Assembly (NCBI RefSeq): GCF_025165795.1 | Contig: NZ_JAJAGO010000016.1 | Location: 1 to 64,000, forward strand | Length of the DNA: 64,000 nt | Direction: 5' to 3' | From: Streptomyces gossypii | Lineage (GTDB): Bacteria > Actinomycetota > Actinomycetes > Streptomycetales > Streptomycetaceae | Shown here: in pieces, positions 25,639-35,309 of the stretch | Layout: each line of letters starts with the position of its first letter | Position numbering within the stretch: the stretch's first letter is position 1 | The notes under the pieces: generated by a model | The model's database searches: none | The model's input: the letters and a program-made list of their open reading frames with translations, nothing else | What the model was told of the DNA's origin: nothing | Made by a program: the position numbers and the translations under genes

Positions 25639-26381
25639 GCCGCGCGCTCGGCGACCCGCTGCTCCTCGTGCGTACGGCTGCCCGCGCCCGCCAGCAGCGC
25701 CTTCGTCTCGATCACCGCGTCGCGCGGGGCGGCGAGCAGCGCGGCGGCCAGGTCGGAGACGGTCGCCTCCAGTTCGGCGCCGGGAACGGTCAGATTGGCC
25801 AGACCGCAGCGCTCGGCCTCGGGCGCCTGTACGAAGCGGCCGGTAGCGCAGATCTCCAGGGCGCGCGCGTAGCCGACAAGCTCCACCAGCGGTTTGGTGC
25901 CCGTCAGGTCGGGGACCAGGCCCAGGCTGGTCTCGCGCATCGCGAACTGCGCGTCGTCCGCGCAGACCCGCAGATCGCACGCCAGCGCGAGCTGGAAGCC
26001 CGCACCGACCGCGTGTCCCTGCACGGCGGCGACGCTCACCACGTCATGGCGGCGCCACCAGGTGAACGCCCGCTGGTACTCCTCGATGAGCGCGTCCAGC
26101 TCCGCTTCGGAGCCCCGCGCCATCTCCAGGAAGGACGGCTCTGTGTCGAATCCCTCCGGAGTGAAGGCCCGCCGGTCGAGCCCGGCGGAGAATGACGGCC
26201 CCTCGGCGCACAGCACCACGACCCGCACGTCACCCGGCACCATCCGCCCCGCCTCGGTGAGTGCCCGCCACATCGCGGGCGTCTGGGCGTTGCGCTTTGC
26301 CGGGTTGGTCAGCGTGACGGTGGCGATTCCGCCGTCCGAGGTGAGCAGCACGCCGTCCTGGTCCAGCAGGGGCTCGGGCAT
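25596..26381 (-). CDS. Enoyl-CoA hydratase/isomerase family protein
   Basis: 261 residues from ATG at 26381, with GGAGG 6 nt upstream. Crotonase motifs: FSAGLDRRAF (first oxyanion loop), GHAVGAGFQLALACDLRVCA and AMRETSLGLVPDLTGTKPL. Of the two usual catalytic Glu residues, the first (GGxxE) is replaced by Gln, while the second (in RET) is kept, so it may be a hydratase with altered chemistry or an isomerase. A 40-bp palindrome lies directly upstream and reaches the ribosome site, so control is probably tight. Fatty-acid or related acyl-CoA breakdown inferred. Confidence 0.88.
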   Translation of the reverse strand: MPEPLLDQDGVLLTSDGGIATVTLTNPAKRNAQTPAMWRALTEAGRMVPGDVRVVVLCAEGPSFSAGLDRRAFTPEGFDTEPSFLEMARGSEAELDALIEEYQRAFTWWRRHDVVSVAAVQGHAVGAGFQLALACDLRVCADDAQFAMRETSLGLVPDLTGTKPLVELVGYARALEICATGRFVQAPEAERCGLANLTVPGAELEATVSDLAAALLAAPRDAVIETKALLAGAGSRTHEEQRVAERAAQGRRLRDLAGLAD

Positions 26382-26390
26382 GGAAGTCCT

Positions 26391-26430
26391 CCGGTGGTTA
26401 CTCAACAGTTGACTGAAGAGTAACCACCGG
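26391..26430 (-). promoter_or_regulatory. Palindrome upstream of the enoyl-CoA hydratase gene
   Basis: Perfect 13-nt arms, CCGGTGGTTACTC and GAGTAACCACCGG, with a 14-nt spacer. The inner arm ends at the CCGG of the ribosome-binding CCGGAGG, and the start codon is 9 nt further. It fits an operator for a TetR-like repressor or an RNA hairpin that hides the ribosome site. The regulator is not in this window as far as I can tell. Confidence 0.65.
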
Positions 26431-26451
26431 TGTGGACGCCCGGGAACCCCG

Positions 26452-26673
26452 TCAGGACGAGGCGGACTTCTTTCCCCGCGTGGCTCCGCCTCGACCGCGC
26501 AAGGCCACTCCGGATTCGCTGAGCATCCGGTGAACGAACCCGTAGGAGCGACCGGTCTCTTCGGCCAGCGCCCGAATGCTCGCACCGGAGTCGTACTTCT
26601 TCTTGAGGTCTGCCGCGAGCTTCTCGCGTGCAGCGCCGGTCACCCGGCTGCCCTTCTTCAGAGTCTCGGCCAC
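26452..26673 (-). CDS. Small helix-turn-helix protein conserved in Streptomyces
   Basis: 73 residues from a GTG at 26673, with GAGGAGG 5 nt upstream; an in-frame ATG at 26712 is an alternative. AADLKKKYDSGASIRALAEE and TGRSYGFVHRMLSESGVALR form a helix-turn-helix of the kind in which the recognition helix is SYGFVHRML. The tail is basic (RGRGGATRGKKSASS). Very short DNA-binding protein; target unknown. Confidence 0.8.
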   Translation of the reverse strand: MAETLKKGSRVTGAAREKLAADLKKKYDSGASIRALAEETGRSYGFVHRMLSESGVALRGRGGATRGKKSASS

Positions 26674-27060
26674 CCGTGCCTCCTCATGGGAAGTGCGCTC
26701 TGTGACTCTCATGATCACCCCTCCGACCGCATCTGGCCACCCATTCGGCAAGGTCCGTCCAAGTCCGTGGACGCCTCGCGCCGGATTCGGGCAGCCCCGC
26801 ACGGGCACCGAGGGGCCTCGCGCGTGTGCAGGCGCGCGAGGGATCCGATGAACAAGCAGGTCAGCGGCGTATCGCGGACGATTTCCGCCCTTCTCGGCGG
26901 GTGCTCTCCCGGGCCCCGCACGGTCCGAAGCGGTCGGGCCGCGGGCCGCGCCGGGTACGAGCCCTTCTCACTCAGATGATGGATCACCCATCGGCCGAAT
27001 GATCCAGCAGGGATTGATCAAGCAGGAATTCAACAAGCGGTGCGGCCGAGCGAGGGTTGC
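26674..27060. other. 387-nt intergenic stretch
   Basis: Contains the promoter region of the small helix-turn-helix gene on the minus side and the space beyond the ABC-F stop. I see no gene, no clear hairpin and no repeat. The last 100 nt are less GC-rich. Confidence 0.4.
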
Positions 27061-28659
27061 TCAGGCGAGCGCGACCAGATCGGCGTAGTCCTGCCCCCAC
27101 AGGTCCTCGACGCCGTCGGGCAGCAGGATGATCCGCTCGGGCTCCAGAGCGTCCACCGCGCCCTCGTCGTGGGAGACCAGCACCACCGCACCGGTGAAGT
27201 TGTGCAGGGCGTCGAGGATCTCACCGCGGCTCGCCGGGTCAAGGTTGTTCGTCGGCTCGTCCAGCAGCAGCACGTTCGCGGAGGAGACCACCAGTGTGGC
27301 CAGCGCCAGCCGGGTCTTCTCACCGCCGGAGAGCACCGAGGCGGGCTTGTCCACGTCGTCGCCGGAGAAGAGGAAGGAGCCGAGCGTCTTGCGGATGGCG
27401 ACCAGGTCCATGTCGGGGGCCGCCGTCCGCATGTTCTCCAGGACCGTACGCTCCGGGTCGAGCGTCTCGTGCTCCTGTGCGTAGTAGCCGAGCTTGAGGC
27501 CGTGGCCCGGGGTGACCATGCCGGTGTCCGGCTTCTCCACGCCGGCGAGCAGCCGGAGCAGGGTGGTCTTGCCCGCACCGTTGAGGCCCAGGATGACGAC
27601 CCTGGAGCCCCTGTCGATCGCCAGCCCGACATCGGTGAAGATCTCCAGCGAGCCGTACGACTTGGAGAGCTCGTGTGCCATCAGCGGGGTCTTCCCGCAC
27701 GGTGCCGGATCCGGGAAGCGCAGCTTCGCCACCTTGTCGGACCGGCGTTCGGCCTCCAGGCCGGACAGCAGCTTCTCGGCACGCCGGGCCATGTTCTGCG
27801 CGGCGACGGCCTTGGTCGCCTTGGCCCGCATCTTGTCGGCCTGCGAGTTCAGCGTGGCGGCCTTCTTCTCGGCGTTGGCGCGCTCGCGCTTGCGCCGCTT
27901 CTCGTCCGACTCACGCTGGGTGATGTACTGCTTCCAGCCCATGTTGTAGACGTCGATCTGGGAGCGGTTGGCGTCCAGATAGAAGACCTTGTTGACGACG
28001 GTCTCCACGAGGTTGATGTCGTGGGAGATCACGATGAGGCCGCCGCGGTAGGTCCGCAGGAAGTCCCGCAGCCAGACGACGGAGTCGGCGTCGAGGTGGT
28101 TCGTCGGCTCGTCCAGCAGCAGGATGTCCGCGTCCGAGAAGAGGATGCGGGCCAGCTCGACCCGGCGTCGCTGACCGCCGGAGAGCGTATGGAGCGGCTG
28201 GCCGAGCACCCGGTCGGGCAGTCCGAGACTGGCCGAGATGGTGGCGGCCTCGGCCTCGGCGGCGTATCCGCCCAGGGTGAGGAACTGCGTCTCCAGCCGC
28301 TCGTACTTCTTCATCGCACGTTCCTGGGTGGCGCCCTGTCCGTTCGCCATCCGCTCCTCGTTCTCCCGCATCTTGCGGATGACGGCGTCGAGACCGCGCG
28401 CGGAAAGGATCCGGTCGCGGGCGAGCACGTCGAGGTCGCCGGTGCGGGGGTCCTGCGGCAGATAGCCGACTTCGCCCGAACGGGTGATGGTGCCGGAGGC
28501 GGGGGTGCCTTCGCCCGCCAGGCACTTGGTGAGGGTGGTCTTCCCGGCGCCGTTTCGGCCGACGAGGCCGATGCGGTCGCCCTGCGCGATACGGAAGGAG
28601 GCGGATTCGATGAGCAGGCGGGCGCCTGCACGCAGCTCGAGGCCGGAGGCGGTGATCAC
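27061..28659 (-). CDS. ABC-F family ATPase
   Basis: 532 residues with two ABC domains and no membrane segments. Walker A motifs GRNGAGKTT and GLNGAGKTT, signatures LSGGQRRRVELARI and LSGGEKTRLALATL, Walker B LLLDEPTNHLD and LLLDEPTNNLD. Between them is a charged linker (EKRRKRERANAEKKAATLNS) that in ABC-F proteins reaches into the ribosome. Members act in translation quality control or antibiotic resistance; this one lacks any context for resistance, so a housekeeping translation factor is more likely. Confidence 0.92.
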   Translation of the reverse strand: MITASGLELRAGARLLIESASFRIAQGDRIGLVGRNGAGKTTLTKCLAGEGTPASGTITRSGEVGYLPQDPRTGDLDVLARDRILSARGLDAVIRKMRENEERMANGQGATQERAMKKYERLETQFLTLGGYAAEAEAATISASLGLPDRVLGQPLHTLSGGQRRRVELARILFSDADILLLDEPTNHLDADSVVWLRDFLRTYRGGLIVISHDINLVETVVNKVFYLDANRSQIDVYNMGWKQYITQRESDEKRRKRERANAEKKAATLNSQADKMRAKATKAVAAQNMARRAEKLLSGLEAERRSDKVAKLRFPDPAPCGKTPLMAHELSKSYGSLEIFTDVGLAIDRGSRVVILGLNGAGKTTLLRLLAGVEKPDTGMVTPGHGLKLGYYAQEHETLDPERTVLENMRTAAPDMDLVAIRKTLGSFLFSGDDVDKPASVLSGGEKTRLALATLVVSSANVLLLDEPTNNLDPASRGEILDALHNFTGAVVLVSHDEGAVDALEPERIILLPDGVEDLWGQDYADLVALA

Positions 28660-29025
28660 GGGACTAGCTCCAGGGCAGTATGAAGGACGTGCGTACGAGG
28701 GACCGGGCGGGCGAAGACGTACGGACGTCTAATGCACAAGGAGAGAAGCCATACGGACCAGTCTAACGGCGGTGGGCAAATCGATTTCCGCCAGTGTCCG
28801 GCGGGCCCGGGACGGGAGGCGTCGGGGCAGGCCAGGGAGGCAGGGCATCGGGGCGCAGGACGCACGGCAGGAGCGCCGGGGCGCGGACACCAGGACGGGA
28901 CGGACGGCGGGGACGGGACGGACGGCGGGGACGGGACGGACGGCGGGGACGGGACGGACGGCGGGGACGGGACGGACGGCGGGGACGGGACGCCGTCCAG
29001 CGGGCCCGTCCCCTCGGGCAGCGCC
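28660..29025. other. Intergenic stretch holding a tandem repeat
   Basis: 366 nt between the ABC-F start and the stop of the next minus-strand gene. Apart from the five 18-bp repeats at 28897-28986 I see no gene. The start-proximal part should contain the ABC-F promoter. Confidence 0.5.
28897..28986 (+). repeat. Five perfect tandem copies of an 18-bp unit
   Basis: Unit GGGACGGACGGCGGGGAC repeated five times without a mismatch and followed by the first 6 nt of a sixth copy. The unit length is a multiple of three, but no gene is supported across it on either strand. Confidence 0.95.
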
Positions 29026-30495
29026 CTACCCGTCGCCCGTGTGCACCTGGAAGGCCGCCCGGCGCACCGCCTTGGCGAGTGCCGGGTCCGGGTGCGCGGC
29101 GGCGAGCGCGACCAGCACCTGCACCGTGCGCGGATGCCCGGTCGCCCGCACCTCCTCCAGCAGGGAGGGAACGCTGCCCTGCACTGCCGTGTCGAGGTGG
29201 TCGACCAGGAGCCGTCCCTCCCCGTGGTCCGTGACGGCGGCGGCGGTGTCCACCCACAGCCAGGTGGCCTCCTCCCTGCTGAGCACGCCGGGCGCCCCGC
29301 CCGCCAGCTCCTCGGGGTCGGCACCCTCCTGCTCGGCCAGCCAGAGCAGCGCGTACGGGCGCAGCGTCGGTTCCTCGGCGGCGGCGCGTACGTCCGGCTC
29401 GGCGGGTGCGCCGACGACGCGCAGCGCCTCGAAGGCGAGCCCGCGGATGAGGGCGTCCTCGCCGCGTGCGGCCTCCAGGAGCCCGGTGACGGCGGGGCCC
29501 GAGGTACGGGCTGCCAGCCAGGCCCGGTACTCCGCCCGCGCCGGGCCGGGGGTGAGCCGGGCGCAGCCGCGCAGCATGTCCTCGGCGGACTGCTCGATGT
29601 TCCCGGCCGGGCTCTGCGCGGCCACGCAGATCTGCTCCAGCTTGGTCCACACGGCCCAGTTCCCCAGCGGGGTGAGCACGGCCGAGCCGGTGGTCCGCGG
29701 GTCGTCGCCGTCGGAGCAGCGGGTCAGGGCACCGACAGCGGCGAGGCCGTCCAGTGCCCAGTCGAGCAGCACCGGCAGCAGCGCCGCGGGGTCGTCCTCA
29801 CCGGGCGTGTCCACATCAGCCGCCGGATCGGAGCCGTCCGCTTCCGGCTCACGGTCGGTGCGCAGTTCGGTACGCAGCTCGGTGATCCGCTGGACCAGCA
29901 GGTCGAGCAGGGCGGGCAGGGTCACCGGCCCGGCGGACAGGTGCAGCAGCGAGAGCAGCTGCGGCATGGCCACCACGATCTCGCCGACCAGGACGGGGTC
30001 GGCGGCCTCGGCCGGAGCGGGGCGCGCCAGCGACCAGCCGTCGAAGAGAGCGACCCAGCCGCGCAGCACGGCGCTGTCGTCGCGCTCCCAGGCCCGCAGT
30101 CGCCAGCCGGGGCGCGCGGTGTCCCCGTGCAGCTCGATGAGCCCGGCGAGGCGGGCCCGGTCCCAGTCGGCCCGGACTCCTTCCGGGGGAAGGCGCAGCT
30201 CGGCGGCGGCCCTCTCGAAGGCCTCCGGCGTCGGTACGCCCGGGCTGGGCGGTTCGCCGGCCGCCCAGCGGGCCATGCGTACCGCGCCGCCCAGTACCGC
30301 CCGGGCCTGCCGGGCGAGTACGGCGGGCGGCGGGGTGCCTTCGGGCGGCCTTGGTCCGGACGCGTTGGGCGCGGGCCACGAGCGCTCCCGTCCGGCCGCG
30401 CTCACGGTACGGCGGGCGGCGGCGATGGGCCGTCGGGGGACAAGTCGCAGCTGGGTGTCTCGCGGTGTACGGGACGTCACAGGGGCAGTCTTCAT
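29026..30495 (-). CDS. Conserved hypothetical, all-helical cytoplasmic protein
   Basis: 489 residues from MKTAPVTSRTPRDTQLRL at 30495; the frame is open to 30615, but without better initiation signals. I do not recognise the family. The protein is rich in Ala, Leu and Arg with regular helices. The C-terminal half (RGLAFEALRVVGAPAEPDVR, EEVRATGHPRTVQVLVALAA, HPDPALAKAVRRAAF) looks like HEAT-type helical repeats. An acidic Asp/Glu linker splits the two halves near residue 240. No signal peptide or membrane segment. Confidence 0.7.
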   Translation of the reverse strand: MKTAPVTSRTPRDTQLRLVPRRPIAAARRTVSAAGRERSWPAPNASGPRPPEGTPPPAVLARQARAVLGGAVRMARWAAGEPPSPGVPTPEAFERAAAELRLPPEGVRADWDRARLAGLIELHGDTARPGWRLRAWERDDSAVLRGWVALFDGWSLARPAPAEAADPVLVGEIVVAMPQLLSLLHLSAGPVTLPALLDLLVQRITELRTELRTDREPEADGSDPAADVDTPGEDDPAALLPVLLDWALDGLAAVGALTRCSDGDDPRTTGSAVLTPLGNWAVWTKLEQICVAAQSPAGNIEQSAEDMLRGCARLTPGPARAEYRAWLAARTSGPAVTGLLEAARGEDALIRGLAFEALRVVGAPAEPDVRAAAEEPTLRPYALLWLAEQEGADPEELAGGAPGVLSREEATWLWVDTAAAVTDHGEGRLLVDHLDTAVQGSVPSLLEEVRATGHPRTVQVLVALAAAHPDPALAKAVRRAAFQVHTGDG

Positions 30496-30669
30496 CCTGT
30501 GAGGGGAAAACCCCAAACGGAAGCACATTCCGCTCACTTGAGCGGCATTCGGAAGCCGTTTCGTCACCCCTACCCGGGCCTCACATGGCGGGCATAACGG
30601 AACAGAAAGGGACAAGTGAAGCCTGGGAGGTAAGGGGTTCCGGAGAGGCCGGGGAGGCCGGGAGAAATT

Positions 30670-31884
30670 TCAGAGGAGCGGGGTCAGGAACCTGCGCACG
30701 GTTTCCTCGTACCCCGCCGGGTCGGCGTTCCACATCGCGGCGTGCGGGGCGTGCGGGACTACGTGCAGGGTGATCAGATCCGGATGCCGGGCGGCCAGCC
30801 GCCGGGAGGACTCCCAGGGCGCGACGGTGTCGTCCGGTCCGTGGAAGAGGAGGATGGGCACCGACAGCCCCGCCGGGTCCGCGAGTTCGGGCGGGGGCTC
30901 CTGTGCGTTGTCGAGCCCGATGCGCCCCTCGGCCGCCCGTACCGCCAGGGGCAGCAGCGCGTCGGGCACACCGCGGGAGGCGGCCAGCGCGCGCAGGGTG
31001 GTGCGCCGGTCCAGGACCGGCGAGTCGAGTACGAGCCCGCTGACGCGGTCGCGCAGCGTCGAGCGGGCGGCTGCGTGCAGCGCCATGGTCGCGCCGGTGG
31101 ACCAGCCGTGCAGGACGAACCGCTCGGCGCCGTAGCCGAGGGCGTAGCGCATGGCCGCGTCGACGTCTCGCCATTCGCGGGCGCCGAGAGCGCCGGGGCC
31201 GTTCGCGCCGCCAGGTGTGCCGGGGTCGCCCCGGTAGGCGAGGTCGAGGACGGGCAGGTGCTGTCCGTGCAGGAAGGGCAGCACGGACATCGGCTGTTCC
31301 CGGGTGGAGCCGAGGCCGTGCACGGTGATGACCCAGGTGTCGCGCTCCCCGGGGAGGAACCACGCGGGGAGCGCGCCGGTCTCACCGGGGATCTCCACCT
31401 CGGCGTAGTCCAGGCCCAGGGCATCGCGCGGATTGCCGAGGTGGACAAGCGGAGTGAGCCGGAGCTTGGTGCCCGGGGCGAGGCTTCCGTGGGTGATGCG
31501 CTCCAGGCGGCGTACGGCGGTATCCGCCTCCGCGGCCCCCTCCGAGGTCGCCCCCGGGTTTCCGGCCGCCTCCCCCAGCACCGGGCCCACGACGACGTGG
31601 CAGCCCCGGCCGCTCAGCCCGTAGCGGCCCGGGAGCCGGGCGGTGAACGACCGGGTGAGGGCGATCCACCCCTCGGTGCCGGACGTCTCCCCGGTGCCGG
31701 AGTTGCCCTCGGAGAAGGAGTGCACGGTGAGCTGGGGGCCGGCGAAGCCCGCGGGCAGCCGCGCAGGCCCGGCGCGCGCCGGGCGCAGGGCTGCGGCAGC
31801 GGCGCCCCGCCCGGCCGCCACCGCGGCCACACCGGCACCCAGCACAGTGGTGGCGGCAACGGCCGCCCTCGTCAGCAGGCGCAT
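30670..31884 (-). CDS. Alpha/beta hydrolase with N-terminal membrane anchor or signal
   Basis: 404 residues. The start MRLLTRAAVAATTVLGAGVA gives an Arg-containing signal or anchor. The hydrolase core begins near residue 200: VITVHGLGSTREQPMSVLPF, nucleophile Ser in VLHGWSTGATMALHAA, Asp in LLFHGPDDTVAPWESS and His in HVVPHAPHAAMWN. The family includes esterases and peptidases with a large lid. The first ~190 residues have no match I recognise. 40 nt downstream of a class II aldolase on the same strand. Confidence 0.88.
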   Translation of the reverse strand: MRLLTRAAVAATTVLGAGVAAVAAGRGAAAAALRPARAGPARLPAGFAGPQLTVHSFSEGNSGTGETSGTEGWIALTRSFTARLPGRYGLSGRGCHVVVGPVLGEAAGNPGATSEGAAEADTAVRRLERITHGSLAPGTKLRLTPLVHLGNPRDALGLDYAEVEIPGETGALPAWFLPGERDTWVITVHGLGSTREQPMSVLPFLHGQHLPVLDLAYRGDPGTPGGANGPGALGAREWRDVDAAMRYALGYGAERFVLHGWSTGATMALHAAARSTLRDRVSGLVLDSPVLDRRTTLRALAASRGVPDALLPLAVRAAEGRIGLDNAQEPPPELADPAGLSVPILLFHGPDDTVAPWESSRRLAARHPDLITLHVVPHAPHAAMWNADPAGYEETVRRFLTPLL

Positions 31885-31924
31885 GTCAACCAGTGTGGGC
31901 CCGTACGCGGATGTCGGCCAGTTC

Positions 31925-32614
31925 TCAGCGACGCTCGGGTGACCGGGAGGTGTCCGGCGCCGGCTCGGAGTCCGGCTGCCCGTAGTCGCGCAGCCTCGCA
32001 GCGGTGCGGTCGATCTCCTCACGGGTGAGCAGCGCGGGGGTGCGCCCGGGCACCGAGGAGGCGGTGAGCCAGACCCGGCACATCCACTCCAGCTGGGCGG
32101 TGCGGTCGTACGCCTGGCTGAGGCTGTCACCGTGGACCACGGTGCCGTGGTTGCGCAGCAGGCAACCGCTGCGCCCCTCCAGCGCCGTCATCATCCGCGC
32201 GGCCAGCTCCCCACTGCCGTACGGGGCGTACGGAGCGACCCGTATCAGGCCACCCAGGGCACCGGCCATGTAGTGGATCGCGGGGAGCTCGTCGACGAGC
32301 GTGGACACCGCGGTTGCATGCACCGCGTGGGTGTGGACGACGGCGCGGGCGTCCGAACCGGCGTACACGGCAAGGTGCATGGGCAGCTCACTGGTGGGCT
32401 GCAGCCGCCCGGCGACGGGGCGGCCCGCGAGGTCGACGGCACAGAGTTCATCCGGCCCGAGACGGTCGTAGGGGACGCCGGTCGGCGTCACGAGCACCGT
32501 GTCGCCGACCCGGACCGAGACGTTGCCCGAAGTCCCCACCACCAGGCCGTCGGTGACCGTCCTGCGCGCCGTCTCCACCAGCTCTTTCCACGCTTCCGCA
32601 AGGGTTCGTCGCAT
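31925..32614 (-). CDS. Class II aldolase/adducin family protein
   Basis: 229 residues. Zinc-binding His pair in VVHTHAVHATAVSTL and a third His in RNHGTVVHGDSLSQAYDRT; GTSGNVSVRVGDTVLVTPTG is the substrate-phosphate loop. It matches L-fuculose-/L-ribulose-phosphate-type enzymes (methylthioribulose-phosphate dehydratase is another possibility). Substrate unknown. It is divergent from the phosphate transporter gene. Confidence 0.9.
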   Translation of the reverse strand: MRRTLAEAWKELVETARRTVTDGLVVGTSGNVSVRVGDTVLVTPTGVPYDRLGPDELCAVDLAGRPVAGRLQPTSELPMHLAVYAGSDARAVVHTHAVHATAVSTLVDELPAIHYMAGALGGLIRVAPYAPYGSGELAARMMTALEGRSGCLLRNHGTVVHGDSLSQAYDRTAQLEWMCRVWLTASSVPGRTPALLTREEIDRTAARLRDYGQPDSEPAPDTSRSPERR

Positions 32615-32760
32615 GCGCGCACACTAGCTGCGGGCCGGGCGTTTCAGGTCGGTTACCGCCTCTGACAAGACACCAGCGACGCAGTGCGAATCTGCTGTTA
32701 CTCTGAGTGGTGGCACGGTCACAACACACCTCACCGAGTGACACCCTGATGCCTGCCTCA

Positions 32761-32801
32761 GTTCATCTTCCGTTCACTCGCGATCCTTAAGTTCACCGTG
32801 T
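32761..32801 (+). promoter_or_regulatory. PHO boxes in front of the phosphate transporter gene
   Basis: GTTCATCTTCC (32761-32771) is followed directly by GTTCACTCGCG (32772-32782), two 11-nt direct repeats matching the streptomycete PhoP consensus GTTCAYYYRSS. A third GTTCACCGTGT lies at 32791-32801. This predicts induction or repression of the transporter by PhoR-PhoP at low phosphate. Confidence 0.8.
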
Positions 32802-32831
32802 CACTGACCTTCGAACTGATTGCCTGGGTGA

Positions 32832-34199
<1,368 letters not shown>

Positions 34200-34218
34200 A
34201 AGAAGCGGGAATCAAGCT

Positions 34219-34431
34219 ATGGACATCGACTGGGCCGCTCTCGGCCAGGTCTTCGGCGTCAGCCTGGTGGCGACGGTCGGCCTGGTCGGCCTGTTCACCC
34301 TCGGGATCCTCGGAACGGCCAGCAAGGCGGACGGCACTTCCGCCGCCGCTCTGCCGCGCGTTGGGGCGTACGCCTGCTTCGCCGTATGCGCCTTGGCGGT
34401 GGCGTACGGCATCTATCTGATCGCTGCCTGA
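34219..34431 (+). CDS. Small membrane protein coupled to the phosphate transporter
   Basis: 70 residues with two membrane segments, VFGVSLVATVGLVGLFTLGI and VGAYACFAVCALAVAYGIYL. It lies 19 nt after the transporter stop with no promoter between. Such a small protein is regularly found after pit genes in Streptomyces; its role is unknown. Confidence 0.8.
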   Translation: MDIDWAALGQVFGVSLVATVGLVGLFTLGILGTASKADGTSAAALPRVGAYACFAVCALAVAYGIYLIAA

Positions 34432-34964
34432 CCCGGAGGGCCGCGGCGGCGCAACGCCAGCCCTGCCGCGGCTGCCAGCCGGATCACCAAGGCCCCGCTA
34501 CGCCCCGCACCCGGCACGGGGGCTGCTCCACCACCGGACACGCACGCGCTGCGGCCGACCTGTCGCCGACCCCTGGGCCCTGCGACGCAGGGCTCCGGCC
34601 TTCCCTGCGGGCGATATCAAAGCCCCACTGCACAGGCCCTCATGGCCGGATCGGGACCGCTCCGCCCTGGGGCGTGTTTCGAAAGTCCCGCCTGGCCCGC
34701 GACGCCTGGCACACACGCTCGCCGCGTTGTCGGAATCGCCCGAGTAACCCACTACGAGGGCGCTCCTCCGCCTCGCGAGCACGGGGCACCAACCGCCGTG
34801 AGTTGATCCTCAAGGACCCACCGGACACGCCCTGGTGCTGACAGCCGGGCGTCCGGACTGGCCCGGTGAGCGGGCGCTGCGCGCGTGCGCGGCGGCGTGC
34901 GCGGCCCTGCGCGCGGCTCGCGCGTGTGCCTCCTCACACTCCCCCGTCGCAGGTCAAGGCCGGG
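34432..34964. other. 533-nt intergenic stretch before the cobalamin riboswitch
   Basis: No supported gene. It contains the MITE-like element at 34670-34832 and, in its last 60 nt, the probable promoter for the cobalamin operon. The rest is GC-rich without visible hairpins. Confidence 0.5.
34670..34832. mobile_element. MITE-like non-coding element
   Basis: A 163-bp block bounded by perfect 8-bp inverted ends, GGGCGTGT and ACACGCCC. The interior (e.g. TTTCGAAAGTCCCGCC and GGCACCAACCGCCGTGAG) is familiar from memory as a dispersed element in Streptomyces genomes. No ORF. It may be a miniature derivative of an insertion sequence. No clear target duplication, although TG flanks both sides. Confidence 0.5.
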
Positions 34965-35160
34965 TTGACGGCCGTTGGCGCGCGTGGTGAACTGCCCGTG
35001 CCATACGGCGGCAGGAGAGGAAGTCCGGTGTGAATCCGGCGCGGTCCCGCCACTGTCACCGGGGAGCGCTCCCCCAACCCAGAGTCACGGCCCCGGAAAC
35101 GGGGCTGGAAGGCCGGGGGTAGCGCGGATCCGGGAGCCAGGAGACTCTTCGTCGCCGGTC
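34965..35160 (+). ncRNA. Cobalamin (adenosylcobalamin) riboswitch
   Basis: Core sequences are plain: GGAAGTCCGGTGTGAATCCG at 35019-35038, CGCGGTCCCGCCACTGT just after it, and the downstream GAGCCAGGAGACTC (B12 box) at 35134-35147. The distances between them fit the class. It lies 41 nt ahead of a short leader ORF and about 150 nt ahead of cbiB, and should lower expression of the whole operon when cobalamin is plentiful. Outer boundaries are approximate. Confidence 0.95.
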
Positions 35161-35201
35161 ACGTCGAACCAGGGCGCGGACCCTGAGTGAGGACTTACGC
35201 C

Positions 35202-35306
35202 ATGCGTGGCTTTCCGGCCGTACGCCCTGCCCTTCTTTCCCGCCGTACGCCACCGCGCCGCCGTGGCGCGCCCGAGCCGTTCCGCCGAGGCATGACGGCG
35301 CGCTGA
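35202..35306 (+). CDS. Possible 34-residue leader peptide between riboswitch and cbiB
   Basis: ATG at 35202 is preceded by GAGTGAGGA at a good distance. The product (MRGFPAVRPALLSRR..., Arg/Pro-rich) resembles nothing known to me. Its TGA at 35304-35306 is in the same frame as cbiB and only 3 nt before the cbiB ATG, which itself has no clear ribosome site. cbiB translation could thus depend on ribosomes arriving from this ORF. Confidence 0.5.
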   Translation: MRGFPAVRPALLSRRTPPRRRGAPEPFRRGMTAR

Positions 35307-35309
35307 GCG

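Noticed and set aside
27061..28659. ABC-F protein as an antibiotic-resistance determinant
   Set aside because: No biosynthetic or resistance genes next to it; sequence alone does not separate resistance from translation-factor members.
28732..30597. Plus-strand open frame crossing the 18-bp repeats with GTDGGD units
   Set aside because: The frame continues as antisense of the helical protein gene and has no ribosome site; the repeat is better seen as non-coding.
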